NCBI RefSeq assembly: GCF_949769225.1
Contig: NZ_CATKPB010000004.1
Reading direction: 5' to 3' (one strand)
DNA: 64,000 nt
DNA from: Peptoniphilus_A genitalis
GTDB taxonomy: Bacteria > Bacillota > Clostridia > Tissierellales > Peptoniphilaceae
In this document: positions 8,888-17,135 of the stretch, piece after piece
Layout: each line of letters starts with the position of its first letter
How positions within the stretch are numbered: position 1 is the first letter of the stretch
Translations under genes and position numbers: made by a program
Notes under the pieces: model-generated
What the model was told of the DNA's origin: nothing
Databases searched by the model: none
The model's input: the letters and a program-made list of their open reading frames with translations, nothing else

Positions 8888-10324
8888 ATGCTTTTTAATT
8901 CTTTTGAATACCTAATCTTTCTCCCCCTAGTTGTAATTTTTTACAACTTGCTTAGGGGAAAATTTAAAAATATATTTTTGCTCTTAGCAAGCCTTACATT
9001 TTATAGCTTTTGGAATGTGAAGTACACCTTCCTCATGATTCTTTCAATTCTCATCACCTACATGACGGGGATTTTTATTGAAAATAATCGTGACTCCAAG
9101 GCTAGGATGAAGCTTGCTGTCTTTTTGTGCTTTTTTATAAATTTAGGCATCCTATTTGTCTTCAAGTACTTTAACTTTTTCATGGACTTGGCAAGTAAGA
9201 TATCTGGTGGCAACTTTAATATTGCCCTTGACCTTCTCCTTCCTGTTGGGATTTCCTTTTATACCTTCCAGGCTCTTGGCTATACCATCGACGTCTATAG
9301 GAAGGACCTTGAAGCTGAAAGGTCACTTATTGATTACGCCCTTTTCGTTTGCTTCTTCCCTCAACTTGTGGCAGGTCCCATTGAGAGAAGTAGAAACCTT
9401 CTTCCACAAATAAAAAATCCCAAGAAGTTTTCTTATGAAAATCTTGTGAGAGGCTTGCAGTTATTTTTTTATGGAATGTTTTTGAAGTTGATCCTTGCCG
9501 ACAGGGCTGCAATTTTTGTCAACGATGCCTTTAGTAATTACCAAACTTATTCTAAAGAATTCTTGTTAATTGGTGGCTTCTTGTTTACCCTACAAATCTA
9601 TTGCGACTTTTATTCCTATTCAATTATGGCAAAGGGGTCTGCAAAAATTCTCGGCATCGACCTAATGGATAACTTTAAGGAACCCCTCCTTTCAAAATCC
9701 ATTACAGAATTTTGGAGACGCTGGCACATTTCTCTTTCCACTTGGTTTAAGGACTACCTCTATATCCCACTTGGTGGCAACAGACATGGCGAGTTAAAAA
9801 AGTGCATCAACCTTCTCATTGTCTTTTTAGTTTCTGGACTTTGGCATGGGGCAGAACTTTCCTTTGTCCTCTGGGGACTTATCCACGGAGTCTTTAACAT
9901 CCTGGAAAGCCTACTAGGTATAAACAAAAGTAAGAAATCAAACTTTTTATTGGACTTCTTTAGGAGGATCTTGACCCTAGTAATTGTTGTCTTTGCCTTT
10001 ATCTACTTTAGGGCAGAGAACATCCACCAGGGCAATGCTTACATCTTGGGAATTATTAACAACCCATCAAGTAACAATCTCTTAGAAGAAATTGCAAATT
10101 CAAAATTTGGTATCGCAAACCTCTATCCCCTTGGAGTGGGAATTTTTATCTTACTTGTCTTTGATATCATAAAATACAATAAGATAGACCTTTCAGAAAA
10201 GATATTCAAACTCTTCTTGCCAATAAGGTGGATAGTTTATTTTGCCTTCCTCCTTGCCATAATAATTTTTGGCATTTATGGCCCAGAGTTTTCTGAGTCA
10301 GCCTTTATTTATTTTCAGTTTTAG
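8888..10324 (+). CDS. MBOAT-family membrane O-acyltransferase (AlgI/DltB-like)
   Basis: A polytopic 478-residue membrane-bound O-acyltransferase. The family passes acyl groups across the membrane to an outer-face acceptor such as a cell-wall polymer or exopolysaccharide. The two expected histidine regions are present: RRWHISLSTWFKDY near residue 277 and the catalytic GLWHG near 317, with PQLVAGPIER earlier. The ATG at 8888 follows GGAGGA closely; the upstream in-frame TTG overlaps that site and is rejected. It is followed after 8 bp by an SGNH-type partner, the standard pairing of AlgI-like proteins. DltA and DltC are not nearby, so polysaccharide O-acetylation is more likely than D-alanylation. 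Confidence 0.9.
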   Translation: MLFNSFEYLIFLPLVVIFYNLLRGKFKNIFLLLASLTFYSFWNVKYTFLMILSILITYMTGIFIENNRDSKARMKLAVFLCFFINLGILFVFKYFNFFMDLASKISGGNFNIALDLLLPVGISFYTFQALGYTIDVYRKDLEAERSLIDYALFVCFFPQLVAGPIERSRNLLPQIKNPKKFSYENLVRGLQLFFYGMFLKLILADRAAIFVNDAFSNYQTYSKEFLLIGGFLFTLQIYCDFYSYSIMAKGSAKILGIDLMDNFKEPLLSKSITEFWRRWHISLSTWFKDYLYIPLGGNRHGELKKCINLLIVFLVSGLWHGAELSFVLWGLIHGVFNILESLLGINKSKKSNFLLDFFRRILTLVIVVFAFIYFRAENIHQGNAYILGIINNPSSNNLLEEIANSKFGIANLYPLGVGIFILLVFDIIKYNKIDLSEKIFKLFLPIRWIVYFAFLLAIIIFGIYGPEFSESAFIYFQF

Positions 10325-10332
10325 GTGGTTTA

Positions 10333-11361
10333 ATGAAAAAAGTTTTAAGAATTTTAAAATCCATAATTTTTCTTGGCATCTTAATTTTTGCCTGCCTACA
10401 ACTTAATAATTTATTTATAAGAAAGTCCCTTTCAAAACCTTGGGACATGGGAAATAAAATTGGCGGCTTCTTTAACGAAAGTGAAGACTACAAGGCCATG
10501 TTCTTTGGCACAAGTCATGCCTACTGTTCCTTTGAGCCACTTTATATTTACGAAAAGACTGGCATAAAGTCCTATGTCTTGAGTTCTCAAAAGCAGCCCC
10601 TAAAGATAACAGCAACTTATGTGAAGGAGGCTCTTAAAAGAAAGAATCCAAAAGTCATCTTCGTCGACATCTACGGAGGAATTTTTAAAATTACAGAAGA
10701 CTTGGGAGTTGTAAATTCTTATTCCGACTACCTTCCCATGTCTCTTAACAAGCTCAAGATGGTAGGAACTAAAGTCCCAAGAGGCTTCAAGGCTCCAGCC
10801 CTCTTCCCCCTAGTTGCCTACCACTCCAGGTGGGATGACCTAAAAGATGAGGACTACCACTTTGATAAGAAAACTTATGAGGACTACCTCAAGGGCTATG
10901 TCCTCTTAAAGAGTCAAAGCCAAGACTTTAAAAAAGATATAATTAAGGATAAAGAAGACTTTTTAAAATCTGTAGCATCCTTTGACGAGGAAGCCTATTT
11001 AAAAGAAAACTTAACGGCCATTGACGAAATAATAGAAACTTGTCAAAAAAATGGAGCCCAAGTCTACTTTGTGAAGACACCAATTTATTCTTACTCTTAC
11101 TATGCAGACAACATAAAAGTTTTTAAGAAATACCTAGAAGATCGTGGGGCAAAGTTTATTGACTTTAACGACTTTTCTCATGAGATGGGACTCTCTAAAG
11201 ATGACTTCTACGACCCCCATCACCTTAACGTCTCTGGCGCTGAAAAGTTTAATGACTTTTTCATCGACTACATGAAGAGGGAAGGAGTCTTCCAAGAAAA
11301 TCTTGCCAAGGACAAGTCATGGCTTGAATACTTGAGAACTTACAATATAAATAAATCTTGA
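10333..11361 (+). CDS. SGNH-like extracytoplasmic partner of the MBOAT protein
   Basis: A 342-residue protein with one N-terminal membrane segment (about 10-28) and an outer domain resembling AlgJ/AlgX/DltD-type SGNH hydrolases. A GTSHA motif near residue 59 would give the serine block, and DPHHLN near 296 the Asp-His pair. In such systems this protein transfers the acyl group delivered by the MBOAT partner. It starts 8 bp after the MBOAT stop and ends at a strong terminator, so the pair forms one operon. The acceptor polymer is unknown. Confidence 0.82.
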   Translation: MKKVLRILKSIIFLGILIFACLQLNNLFIRKSLSKPWDMGNKIGGFFNESEDYKAMFFGTSHAYCSFEPLYIYEKTGIKSYVLSSQKQPLKITATYVKEALKRKNPKVIFVDIYGGIFKITEDLGVVNSYSDYLPMSLNKLKMVGTKVPRGFKAPALFPLVAYHSRWDDLKDEDYHFDKKTYEDYLKGYVLLKSQSQDFKKDIIKDKEDFLKSVASFDEEAYLKENLTAIDEIIETCQKNGAQVYFVKTPIYSYSYYADNIKVFKKYLEDRGAKFIDFNDFSHEMGLSKDDFYDPHHLNVSGAEKFNDFFIDYMKREGVFQENLAKDKSWLEYLRTYNINKS

Positions 11362-11395
11362 TAGACTAAGTCAATTAGACTTAGTCTATTTTTTT
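11362..11395 (+). terminator. Terminator of the O-acyltransferase operon
   Basis: An 11-bp perfect stem (TAGACTAAGTC with its complement), five-base loop and a T7 run. Confidence 0.92.
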
Positions 11396-11534
11396 ATTTA
11401 TTACACTTTAATGGGATAATATTCATAAGTTGAAGCTTCTTAAAATAAATACGAAAATAAAATTATAAGCTTTCCTCTATATTTTCTTGATTTTTATTAA
11501 ATATGATAATAGAATATGTTTAAAGGAGGTTTTT

Positions 11535-12410
11535 ATGACAATTAGAGATTTGGAAATATTTATCGAAGTATGTAAGACAAAAAATATGTCCAAGGCTGCC
11601 GAAAATTTAAAAATTTCTCAGCCAACTGTTTCTCATGCAATTTCACAAATTGAAAATGAATACAATGTCCAACTATTCGATAGGATTTCAAAAAAATTAT
11701 ACATAACAGACGTTGGCTTAAGATTATTTGATTATGCCAAAAATATTTTGGAACAATTTCAAAATACTGTTATTTACCTACAAGGTTCATCAGCTGGCCA
11801 CAGTATCAACCTTGGAGTTAGTTCATACTTTAGCTCACAATTTCTATTAGAAATTATTAATGAATATGAAAAATTACACGAAGATGTAAAGATTAGAGTT
11901 TATGTTGACTTACGTGAAGAGTTACTTAAAAAATTAGATGCCGGTATAATTAACATAGCAATTATAGACGGAGAAGCAGACCTTGATAAAATTGTTTCTG
12001 TTCCTTTCTACAAGGATGAAATTTATGTTATTTCATCTAATCATTCTGATTTAAAAGACAAGCCTGTCCTAGATCATGACGACCTAAAGGGCAAGAAGTT
12101 TGTTTTAGGTTACCTTGGTGAGCAATCAATGAAAAATCTACATTCTTACTTGAGAGACACTAACATCCCAATTGATATTAAGTATATCTGCAAGAACAAG
12201 GACATGGTCCTAAATATTGTTAAGTCTTCTGACGCAATATCCTTTGGCGCCAAGTCTTCCTTTAACGATGACGAAATCATCATGCACAGGGTTAAGGATT
12301 TAGACATTTCTAGAGACTACAACTTGGTTTACCACAAGGAAACTTACCTAAAGAAAAACCTAAAGGACTTTGTTCAATTTATCAAGAATAAGTTCAAAGA
12401 AAAAAATTAA
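11535..12410 (+). CDS. LysR-family transcriptional regulator
   Basis: A 291-residue LysR-type activator/repressor: winged helix at residues 1-60 (MSKAAENLKISQPTVSHAI is the recognition region), a linker helix, and a periplasmic-binding-like effector domain from about 90. The ATG at 11535 is set by AAAGGAGG six bases before it; the longer in-frame ATG at 11487 would add 16 atypical residues. The effector is unknown. The next gene, a PAP2 phosphatase, begins one base after the stop, so the two are coupled. A divergent target gene, usual for this family, is absent because the upstream gene points the same way. Confidence 0.9.
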   Translation: MTIRDLEIFIEVCKTKNMSKAAENLKISQPTVSHAISQIENEYNVQLFDRISKKLYITDVGLRLFDYAKNILEQFQNTVIYLQGSSAGHSINLGVSSYFSSQFLLEIINEYEKLHEDVKIRVYVDLREELLKKLDAGIINIAIIDGEADLDKIVSVPFYKDEIYVISSNHSDLKDKPVLDHDDLKGKKFVLGYLGEQSMKNLHSYLRDTNIPIDIKYICKNKDMVLNIVKSSDAISFGAKSSFNDDEIIMHRVKDLDISRDYNLVYHKETYLKKNLKDFVQFIKNKFKEKN

Positions 12411-12411
12411 G

Positions 12412-12933
12412 ATGGAATTACAATTCTTAAAATTTTTAGAATCAATCCACTCCCCCATCCTAGACAAGCTTATGGTTTTTATAACAAGTCTTGGCAATGG
12501 GGGAATCTTTTGGATTGGCCTTGGTCTTTTTTTCTTATTACAAAATAATAGGCCCTCAAAAAAGAAGGCCCTTGGTCTATTCCTTAGTTTAATTATTTTT
12601 TCTATTGTGGGACTTTTGATTTTGAAACCCCTCATTGGAAGACCAAGGCCCTTTATGGTTGAGTCTTTTAATCTCTTGATTAAGCCCCCTATGGGTTATT
12701 CCTTCCCATCAGGTCACACAGGATCATCCTTTGCCGCAGCCTTTGCTCTTTATTATTACAATAAAAAACAAGGACTTCTCGCCCTTGTCTTAGCTGCCTT
12801 AATAGGATTTTCACGTATGTATTTATCAGTCCACTATCCCACAGATGTCCTAGCAGGCCTTGTCCTGGGAGGCCTATCAAGTCTAGTGGCTACAAAAATA
12901 ATTAAAGACAAATTTAAAAAAACTACCTCATAA
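12412..12933 (+). CDS. PAP2-superfamily lipid phosphatase
   Basis: A 173-residue membrane phosphatase. All three PAP2 motifs are visible: KPLIGRPRP, PSGHTGSSFA and RMYLSVHYPTDVLAG, with the catalytic histidines in the second and third. Small bacterial members dephosphorylate undecaprenyl diphosphate (BcrC-like) or phosphatidate and related lipids; which one applies here is not decidable. The ATG at 12412 sits one base after the LysR stop and has only a weak ribosome-binding site, so translation is probably coupled. A longer frame starting inside the LysR gene at 12370 is not needed. Confidence 0.88.
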   Translation: MELQFLKFLESIHSPILDKLMVFITSLGNGGIFWIGLGLFFLLQNNRPSKKKALGLFLSLIIFSIVGLLILKPLIGRPRPFMVESFNLLIKPPMGYSFPSGHTGSSFAAAFALYYYNKKQGLLALVLAALIGFSRMYLSVHYPTDVLAGLVLGGLSSLVATKIIKDKFKKTTS

Positions 12934-12960
12934 AAATTTTTTAAGAGGTAGTTTCTTTTT
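12921..12960. terminator. Bidirectional terminator between convergent genes
   Basis: Stem AACTACCTC/GAGGTAGTT with a T run on the plus side and an A run on the other. It overlaps the last codons of both the PAP2 gene and the converging acidic-protein gene. Confidence 0.8.
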
Positions 12961-13630
12961 TTGCGATTTTAATATTTAATTCTTCGCCAAGACTTCCATA
13001 AATTTCTTGATATTCTTCGTAGACATTTTTAAGTCTATTTAAGTTGAAGTCAATGGCTTCCTTGTCCTCAAGCATGTCCAACTGGTTGAGGGGAAATCTT
13101 TCAAACAAAATAGAAATTTCTATCTCAAGATCCTCCCTCATCTTCTCAAGATCTTCGTTTGTCATCTCAAGTTCCCTTGGCTTGTCCTTCTTTAAAAATT
13201 CTTCAAGCCCTTCCTTGTCAGCATTTTTAAAGGCATCTCTCGCCTGGTCAAAGTCTTCAAGAGAAAAGTCATAAAGCTTGGGGCTGTAATAAAAGATTGC
13301 CTGCCTAAAGAGGTCTTCAACTTCCCTCAGCTTGTCATCATCTAGGAGTCTAGACCTGCCTACAAAGTTCTCCTCTTCTCTAAGCTCTTCAAAGTCTCTC
13401 TCAAATTCTTCATCTACCTTCTTCTTGGCAAGGTCTGGAGAAAGTTTATCCAAAAGTTTTATGTTTCTTCTAAGCTTTCTAATATTTAAATTTAGGGTAT
13501 CTACATAATTTTCTAGTTCACCAAAGATTTCCTTGTACTTGTCTTCAGTATTGGGAATCAAGTTTATAAGTGTGTCCTCCCTTACAAAGATAAGTTCCGA
13601 CACCAAAAATTTCAAATAGCTTCTTTCCAT
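12941..13630 (-). CDS. Acidic helical protein of unknown function
   Basis: A 229-residue cytoplasmic protein with no signal peptide and no recognised domain. It is very rich in Glu, Asp, Lys and Leu, with long stretches expected to form helices or coiled coils (about 25-85 and 130-215). It is the last of three minus-strand genes: DUF4130 protein, C39-like protein, then this one, with gaps of 39 and 28 bp, which suggests one transcript. It overlaps the PAP2-side terminator at its 3' end. Function unknown. Confidence 0.65.
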   Translation of the reverse strand: MERSYLKFLVSELIFVREDTLINLIPNTEDKYKEIFGELENYVDTLNLNIRKLRRNIKLLDKLSPDLAKKKVDEEFERDFEELREEENFVGRSRLLDDDKLREVEDLFRQAIFYYSPKLYDFSLEDFDQARDAFKNADKEGLEEFLKKDKPRELEMTNEDLEKMREDLEIEISILFERFPLNQLDMLEDKEAIDFNLNRLKNVYEEYQEIYGSLGEELNIKIAKKETTS

Positions 13631-13658
13631 TTAATCACCTGTCCGGTCTTAAACTTTA

Positions 13659-14264
13659 TTACAAGTCTTCTAATATGTCAACGCTAAAGACATTGTAAGA
13701 AAAAACTGGCAACTTCATAAATCCCCTTAGGTCGTTGTAGTCAATGTAGGACTTGTCCTTGTTCCATCCATCGTAAACGTGCAAGAACTTTAACTTCATT
13801 CCCCTGAACTTGTAAATTGAGTAGCCTGAAACAACCAAGGAGTGGTTCTTATAATAGCCTGACCCCAAGTTCATGAGAAGGGGCTTGAAGTTATCAATCT
13901 CTCCCTTTACGTGGGAGTAAAAGTTGCCTAGATAAATTCCCCTTGCCCTTATGCCAATTTTATTTTTCTTGAAGTAGGAGTTGGCAATGTGGGAGATTAA
14001 AAGAGGAAGGGTCCCAATGCTTTTGAAGTAACCATTTTTCTTGGCAATACCAAAGACTTCATCGTAAATTTCAAATTTGTTCTTGTCCTTGAAGTAATAA
14101 TTTATAATCCTAGTGAGGCTTGCTATAGTGCAGTTGTTGTGGCTGTCCTGAAAATCTTTTTGCAAAAAGTCTGGCAGGTCCAAGTCACTGGACTCAATAA
14201 ATTTTGCCCCAGGATAAGTCCTTTCTACATAAGTATCTAAGTTTGCAATTCTATTTTTTTCCAT
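13659..14264 (-). CDS. C39-like (papain-fold) cysteine peptidase-like protein
   Basis: A 201-residue protein whose residue pattern resembles peptidase C39-like proteins: a putative nucleophile in NNCTIASL near residue 42, a histidine in YKNHSLVVSGY near 137, and an aspartate in VYDGW near 160. It has no signal peptide, so it would act in the cytoplasm, unlike most C39 domains that face the outside or belong to exporters. There is no transporter or leader peptide beside it. It is flanked by a DUF4130 gene upstream and an acidic helical protein downstream on the same strand. The catalytic assignment is inference from motif spacing; no substrate can be named. Confidence 0.6.
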   Translation of the reverse strand: MEKNRIANLDTYVERTYPGAKFIESSDLDLPDFLQKDFQDSHNNCTIASLTRIINYYFKDKNKFEIYDEVFGIAKKNGYFKSIGTLPLLISHIANSYFKKNKIGIRARGIYLGNFYSHVKGEIDNFKPLLMNLGSGYYKNHSLVVSGYSIYKFRGMKLKFLHVYDGWNKDKSYIDYNDLRGFMKLPVFSYNVFSVDILEDL

Positions 14265-14303
14265 TTTTTCCTCCCAATTTATTTATACCCTTGAAAGAAA
14301 TTT

Positions 14304-15041
14304 TTATTTGCCTTGGCTTCTCCTTGGTCCAGGCATATTAGCCATGTGACTCCAATAACTTCTTTGCATATCTCCCATCCTGTCTATATCTCTTTTTCGC
14401 TTGTCAGGGGCAACCTCGTCATAAAAGGAAAGCCAGAGGTCAAAGAAGGCATCAGTGGACTTCATGTCCTCTGACATTTCAAATTCAAAAAACTTGCCCT
14501 CTTCTCCATTATAGATCACTGCCTTATTCCTCCTAAAATCTGCAATGACAAAACTTTTGTTGGCAAGCTTACTCTTAAAATGCCTATAAACAAAATATAG
14601 GATGTCATTTTGTGGCTGGAACTTGGCAAAGAGGAGGCCCTTCTTTTCTTCAAAATGGAGGCTCTTGTAGGAGTTAATTTCTCCTGAGACCCTATCTAAT
14701 AAATTCTTAAAGTCTTTTACATCCTTATCATCACTTTCAAGATAATAAAAGCCATGAAGGTAGAGCTTTTTCAGAGTTCTGGCTATGGCAAGCTCCTTCT
14801 TCTCACTGGGCACAGCAAAGACCTTTAAGATTGAGTCGTAAAAGGAATAGGAGAAGTTTTTTATTATAGACTTCCTAACCCTAAGGGCCTTGTCCTCTTC
14901 TGTTGGGCACTTGATCCTTTCTTTTTTGGAGTTAACCTGGCTTACTCTTTTTGAAATTGAGTCCACTTCTTCTAAGACCTTGTAGGCGTTGAAGATTACT
15001 GTGAAGAGTCCCTCAATTGTCCCGTCGTATAAGTAAATCAT
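14304..15041 (-). CDS. DUF4130 / TIGR03915-type putative DNA metabolism protein
   Basis: A 245-residue protein starting MIYLYDGTIEGLF, the signature opening of the DUF4130 family. These proteins normally sit next to a radical-SAM protein (TIGR03916 type) and are thought to work with it in DNA repair or modification. That partner is not in this window; the neighbours are a C39-like protein and an acidic protein instead. The region DADFRRNKAVIY-like stretch (about 165-175) and the C-terminal DRMGDMQRSYW segment also fit the family. The ATG is preceded by GAGAGAAGGA. Confidence 0.72.
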   Translation of the reverse strand: MIYLYDGTIEGLFTVIFNAYKVLEEVDSISKRVSQVNSKKERIKCPTEEDKALRVRKSIIKNFSYSFYDSILKVFAVPSEKKELAIARTLKKLYLHGFYYLESDDKDVKDFKNLLDRVSGEINSYKSLHFEEKKGLLFAKFQPQNDILYFVYRHFKSKLANKSFVIADFRRNKAVIYNGEEGKFFEFEMSEDMKSTDAFFDLWLSFYDEVAPDKRKRDIDRMGDMQRSYWSHMANMPGPRRSQGK

Positions 15042-15379
15042 ACTAAGTCCTTCTCTCCTCTCTTTATAAATTAAAATAAGACTTATCTTGAGTCAAAGCT
15101 TATATCTTTCTACAAGGTCATTTTAACATTGAAACTTCCGTTTGTAAACAAATTTTCTTTTACTAATTTCTTTGTGATTTTTTATGTTCTTATAGACCTT
15201 TGTGACTTTATAAACTTCTATGAGTCTGCAAGTGCTCACAACTTTATAAACTTGTACAAACTCATAAGAGTCCATGAAATCACAAGTTTTTATGACCTAA
15301 TGACTCCCCATAAGCTAATTAATTCCACAAAAAAATCTGCCCTAAGGCAGATTAATATTTCTTATTTCCAATTAAATTA
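15042..15379. other. Intergenic region with degenerate repeats
   Basis: No gene is supported here. Between about 15129 and 15310 the plus strand repeats variants of ACTTTATAAACTTSTAYRA, with loosely spaced copies. The stretch happens to be open for 94 codons, but it has no ribosome-binding site and an amino-acid pattern made only by the repeat. A terminator for the NptA gene closes the region. Confidence 0.5.
15328..15353 (-). terminator. Terminator of the nptA-like gene
   Basis: Minus-strand 8-bp stem AATCTGCC/GGCAGATT with a four-base loop and T run. Confidence 0.88.
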
Positions 15380-16978
15380 TCACATTGAAAGCTTGCCAGC
15401 GTTGGATATATAAGATGAAATTCTTTCCATTGCTGCGAGAGTCTTTTCATAAAGAAGTCCTGACTCAGGATTACAAATTTTTTCCCTCATCCTAATCATG
15501 TGATTGTTTCTAAAGGCTGATGCCTCTTTTTGAACAAGCTCGTTAGATTGACGCATGAAGAGAACTCTCTCGTCTTTTTCCATGTCTCCGTCATAGGAGT
15601 GGAACATCTTGTCAATAATTGCGTTTATTTCTCTCAATTCGTCAAAGGTTACATCTGTGAACAAAAGACCTTCGTCATTTTTTAACTTGGCAACTTCGGC
15701 AATGTTCTTGGAGTGGTCCCCAATTCTTTCCATGTCCCTTGATATTCTAAGGTAGTTTGCGAAGTTGGCAGAAGTCTGCTCGTTCATAGATAGACCCAAG
15801 GAATCAATTATAAAGGCTGAAATTTGTTTGTTGAGGTAGTTGATAACTTTCTCTCTCCTAAAAACTTCTTCGTATTTTTCTTCGTCAAATTCTTTTAAAA
15901 GTTCCACTGAGTGTTCGTAGTTCATAGTAACTACATCAAGTAGCCTTCTCACCTCTGCCTTGACGTCAGTAAAGGTTGCTGGTGCATCCTTTACAACATT
16001 TAAGTTGATGTACTTTAAAGACATCTCTTCTTGTTCCTTGTCAATACCAGGAATAATCTTGAAGGATAGGTCTGCAAGTTTCTTGGAGAAAGGAATTAAT
16101 AAAATTGTTGTTACAATGTTAAATAATGTGTGAAGGTTGGCAATTTCTGCTGCCGGCAAGTTCCTTGAGAATCTTATTACTATCTTGTCTATTGGAATGA
16201 CAAAGGATGCGCACACGAAAATTATTGTACCAATGATGTTAAATAGAACGTGAACTAGGGCAGTTCTTCTTGCGTTTTTAGAAGATCCAACTGAAGATAA
16301 AACAGAAGTCACACAAGTACCAATGTTAAATCCAAGGATTATATACATGGCAGAGTGGAGTGATATTACTCCTTGGTTGGCAACGGCTTGCAAGATACCA
16401 AGGGATGCTGATGATGATTGGAGTAAGGCTGTTACACCTGTACCTGCCAAGACTCCCAAGATTGGATTGTCAAACTTCGTCATCAAGCTAGCGAATCCAG
16501 GATAGTCCCTTAGTGGTGCCATAGAGTCACTCATAAATTGCATACCCATGAATAAGAATCCAAGACCGATAATTGATTGGCCTATATATTTTTTCTTCTT
16601 ACTCTTGGAGAAGGTGTTCAATAAGAAACCTACAAAGGCAATTATAGGTGCTAGGGTTGAAATATTTAGGGCTACTAATTGACCAGTGATTGTTGTACCA
16701 ATATTGGCCCCCATAATAATTCCAACAGACTGATAAATAGTCATGAGGCCTGCGTTTACAAAACCCACAACCATTACTGTAGTCGCAGAAGATGATTGGA
16801 TTACTGCAGTGACAAGAGCACCAACAAGTATGGATTTAAAAAAGTTCGAAGTCATCTTTTCAATGACAACTCGGAGCTTATCACCTGCGACTAATTCGAG
16901 ACCCGAGCTCATCATTTCCATTCCATAAAGGAAAAGAGCAAGTCCTCCTAATAGTTCAATAAAATAATTAATTGACAT
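15380..16978 (-). CDS. Na+/phosphate cotransporter with PhoU-like domain (NptA family)
   Basis: A 532-residue membrane protein that takes up phosphate with Na+. The N-terminal half has two inverted repeats with the QSSSA signatures (one near residue 60, one near 188). The C-terminal part from about 330 is a helical PhoU-like domain, common in the bacterial NptA/YjbB form. Start is the ATG at 16978, four bases after GGGAGGA; the longer frame adds ten residues and reads through that site. It stands as a single gene with its own terminator. PhoU-like tails are thought to tune transport or signalling. Confidence 0.9.
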   Translation of the reverse strand: MSINYFIELLGGLALFLYGMEMMSSGLELVAGDKLRVVIEKMTSNFFKSILVGALVTAVIQSSSATTVMVVGFVNAGLMTIYQSVGIIMGANIGTTITGQLVALNISTLAPIIAFVGFLLNTFSKSKKKKYIGQSIIGLGFLFMGMQFMSDSMAPLRDYPGFASLMTKFDNPILGVLAGTGVTALLQSSSASLGILQAVANQGVISLHSAMYIILGFNIGTCVTSVLSSVGSSKNARRTALVHVLFNIIGTIIFVCASFVIPIDKIVIRFSRNLPAAEIANLHTLFNIVTTILLIPFSKKLADLSFKIIPGIDKEQEEMSLKYINLNVVKDAPATFTDVKAEVRRLLDVVTMNYEHSVELLKEFDEEKYEEVFRREKVINYLNKQISAFIIDSLGLSMNEQTSANFANYLRISRDMERIGDHSKNIAEVAKLKNDEGLLFTDVTFDELREINAIIDKMFHSYDGDMEKDERVLFMRQSNELVQKEASAFRNNHMIRMREKICNPESGLLYEKTLAAMERISSYISNAGKLSM

Positions 16979-17071
16979 AAGTCCTCCCAAATCTTTTTTC
17001 AATTTCATCTTACAATATAATTCCCAATTTTTAAAGACAAAGTAAAGATTTTGTAAAGAAATTGCTAAAAG

Positions 17072-17094
17072 AAAAAAGACGGCTAAGCCGTCGA
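17072..17094 (-). terminator. Terminator of the MFS gene
   Basis: Minus-strand stem GACGGC/GCCGTC, three-base loop, T6 run. Confidence 0.88.
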
Positions 17095-17135
17095 AAATTA
17101 TTTTCTTCTTTAATTGTTTTTATAATTATCAATTT

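Noticed and set aside
15129..15413. A 94-codon open frame on the plus strand
   Set aside because: It is made of the degenerate repeats, lacks a ribosome-binding site, crosses the nptA terminator and ends in the nptA gene.
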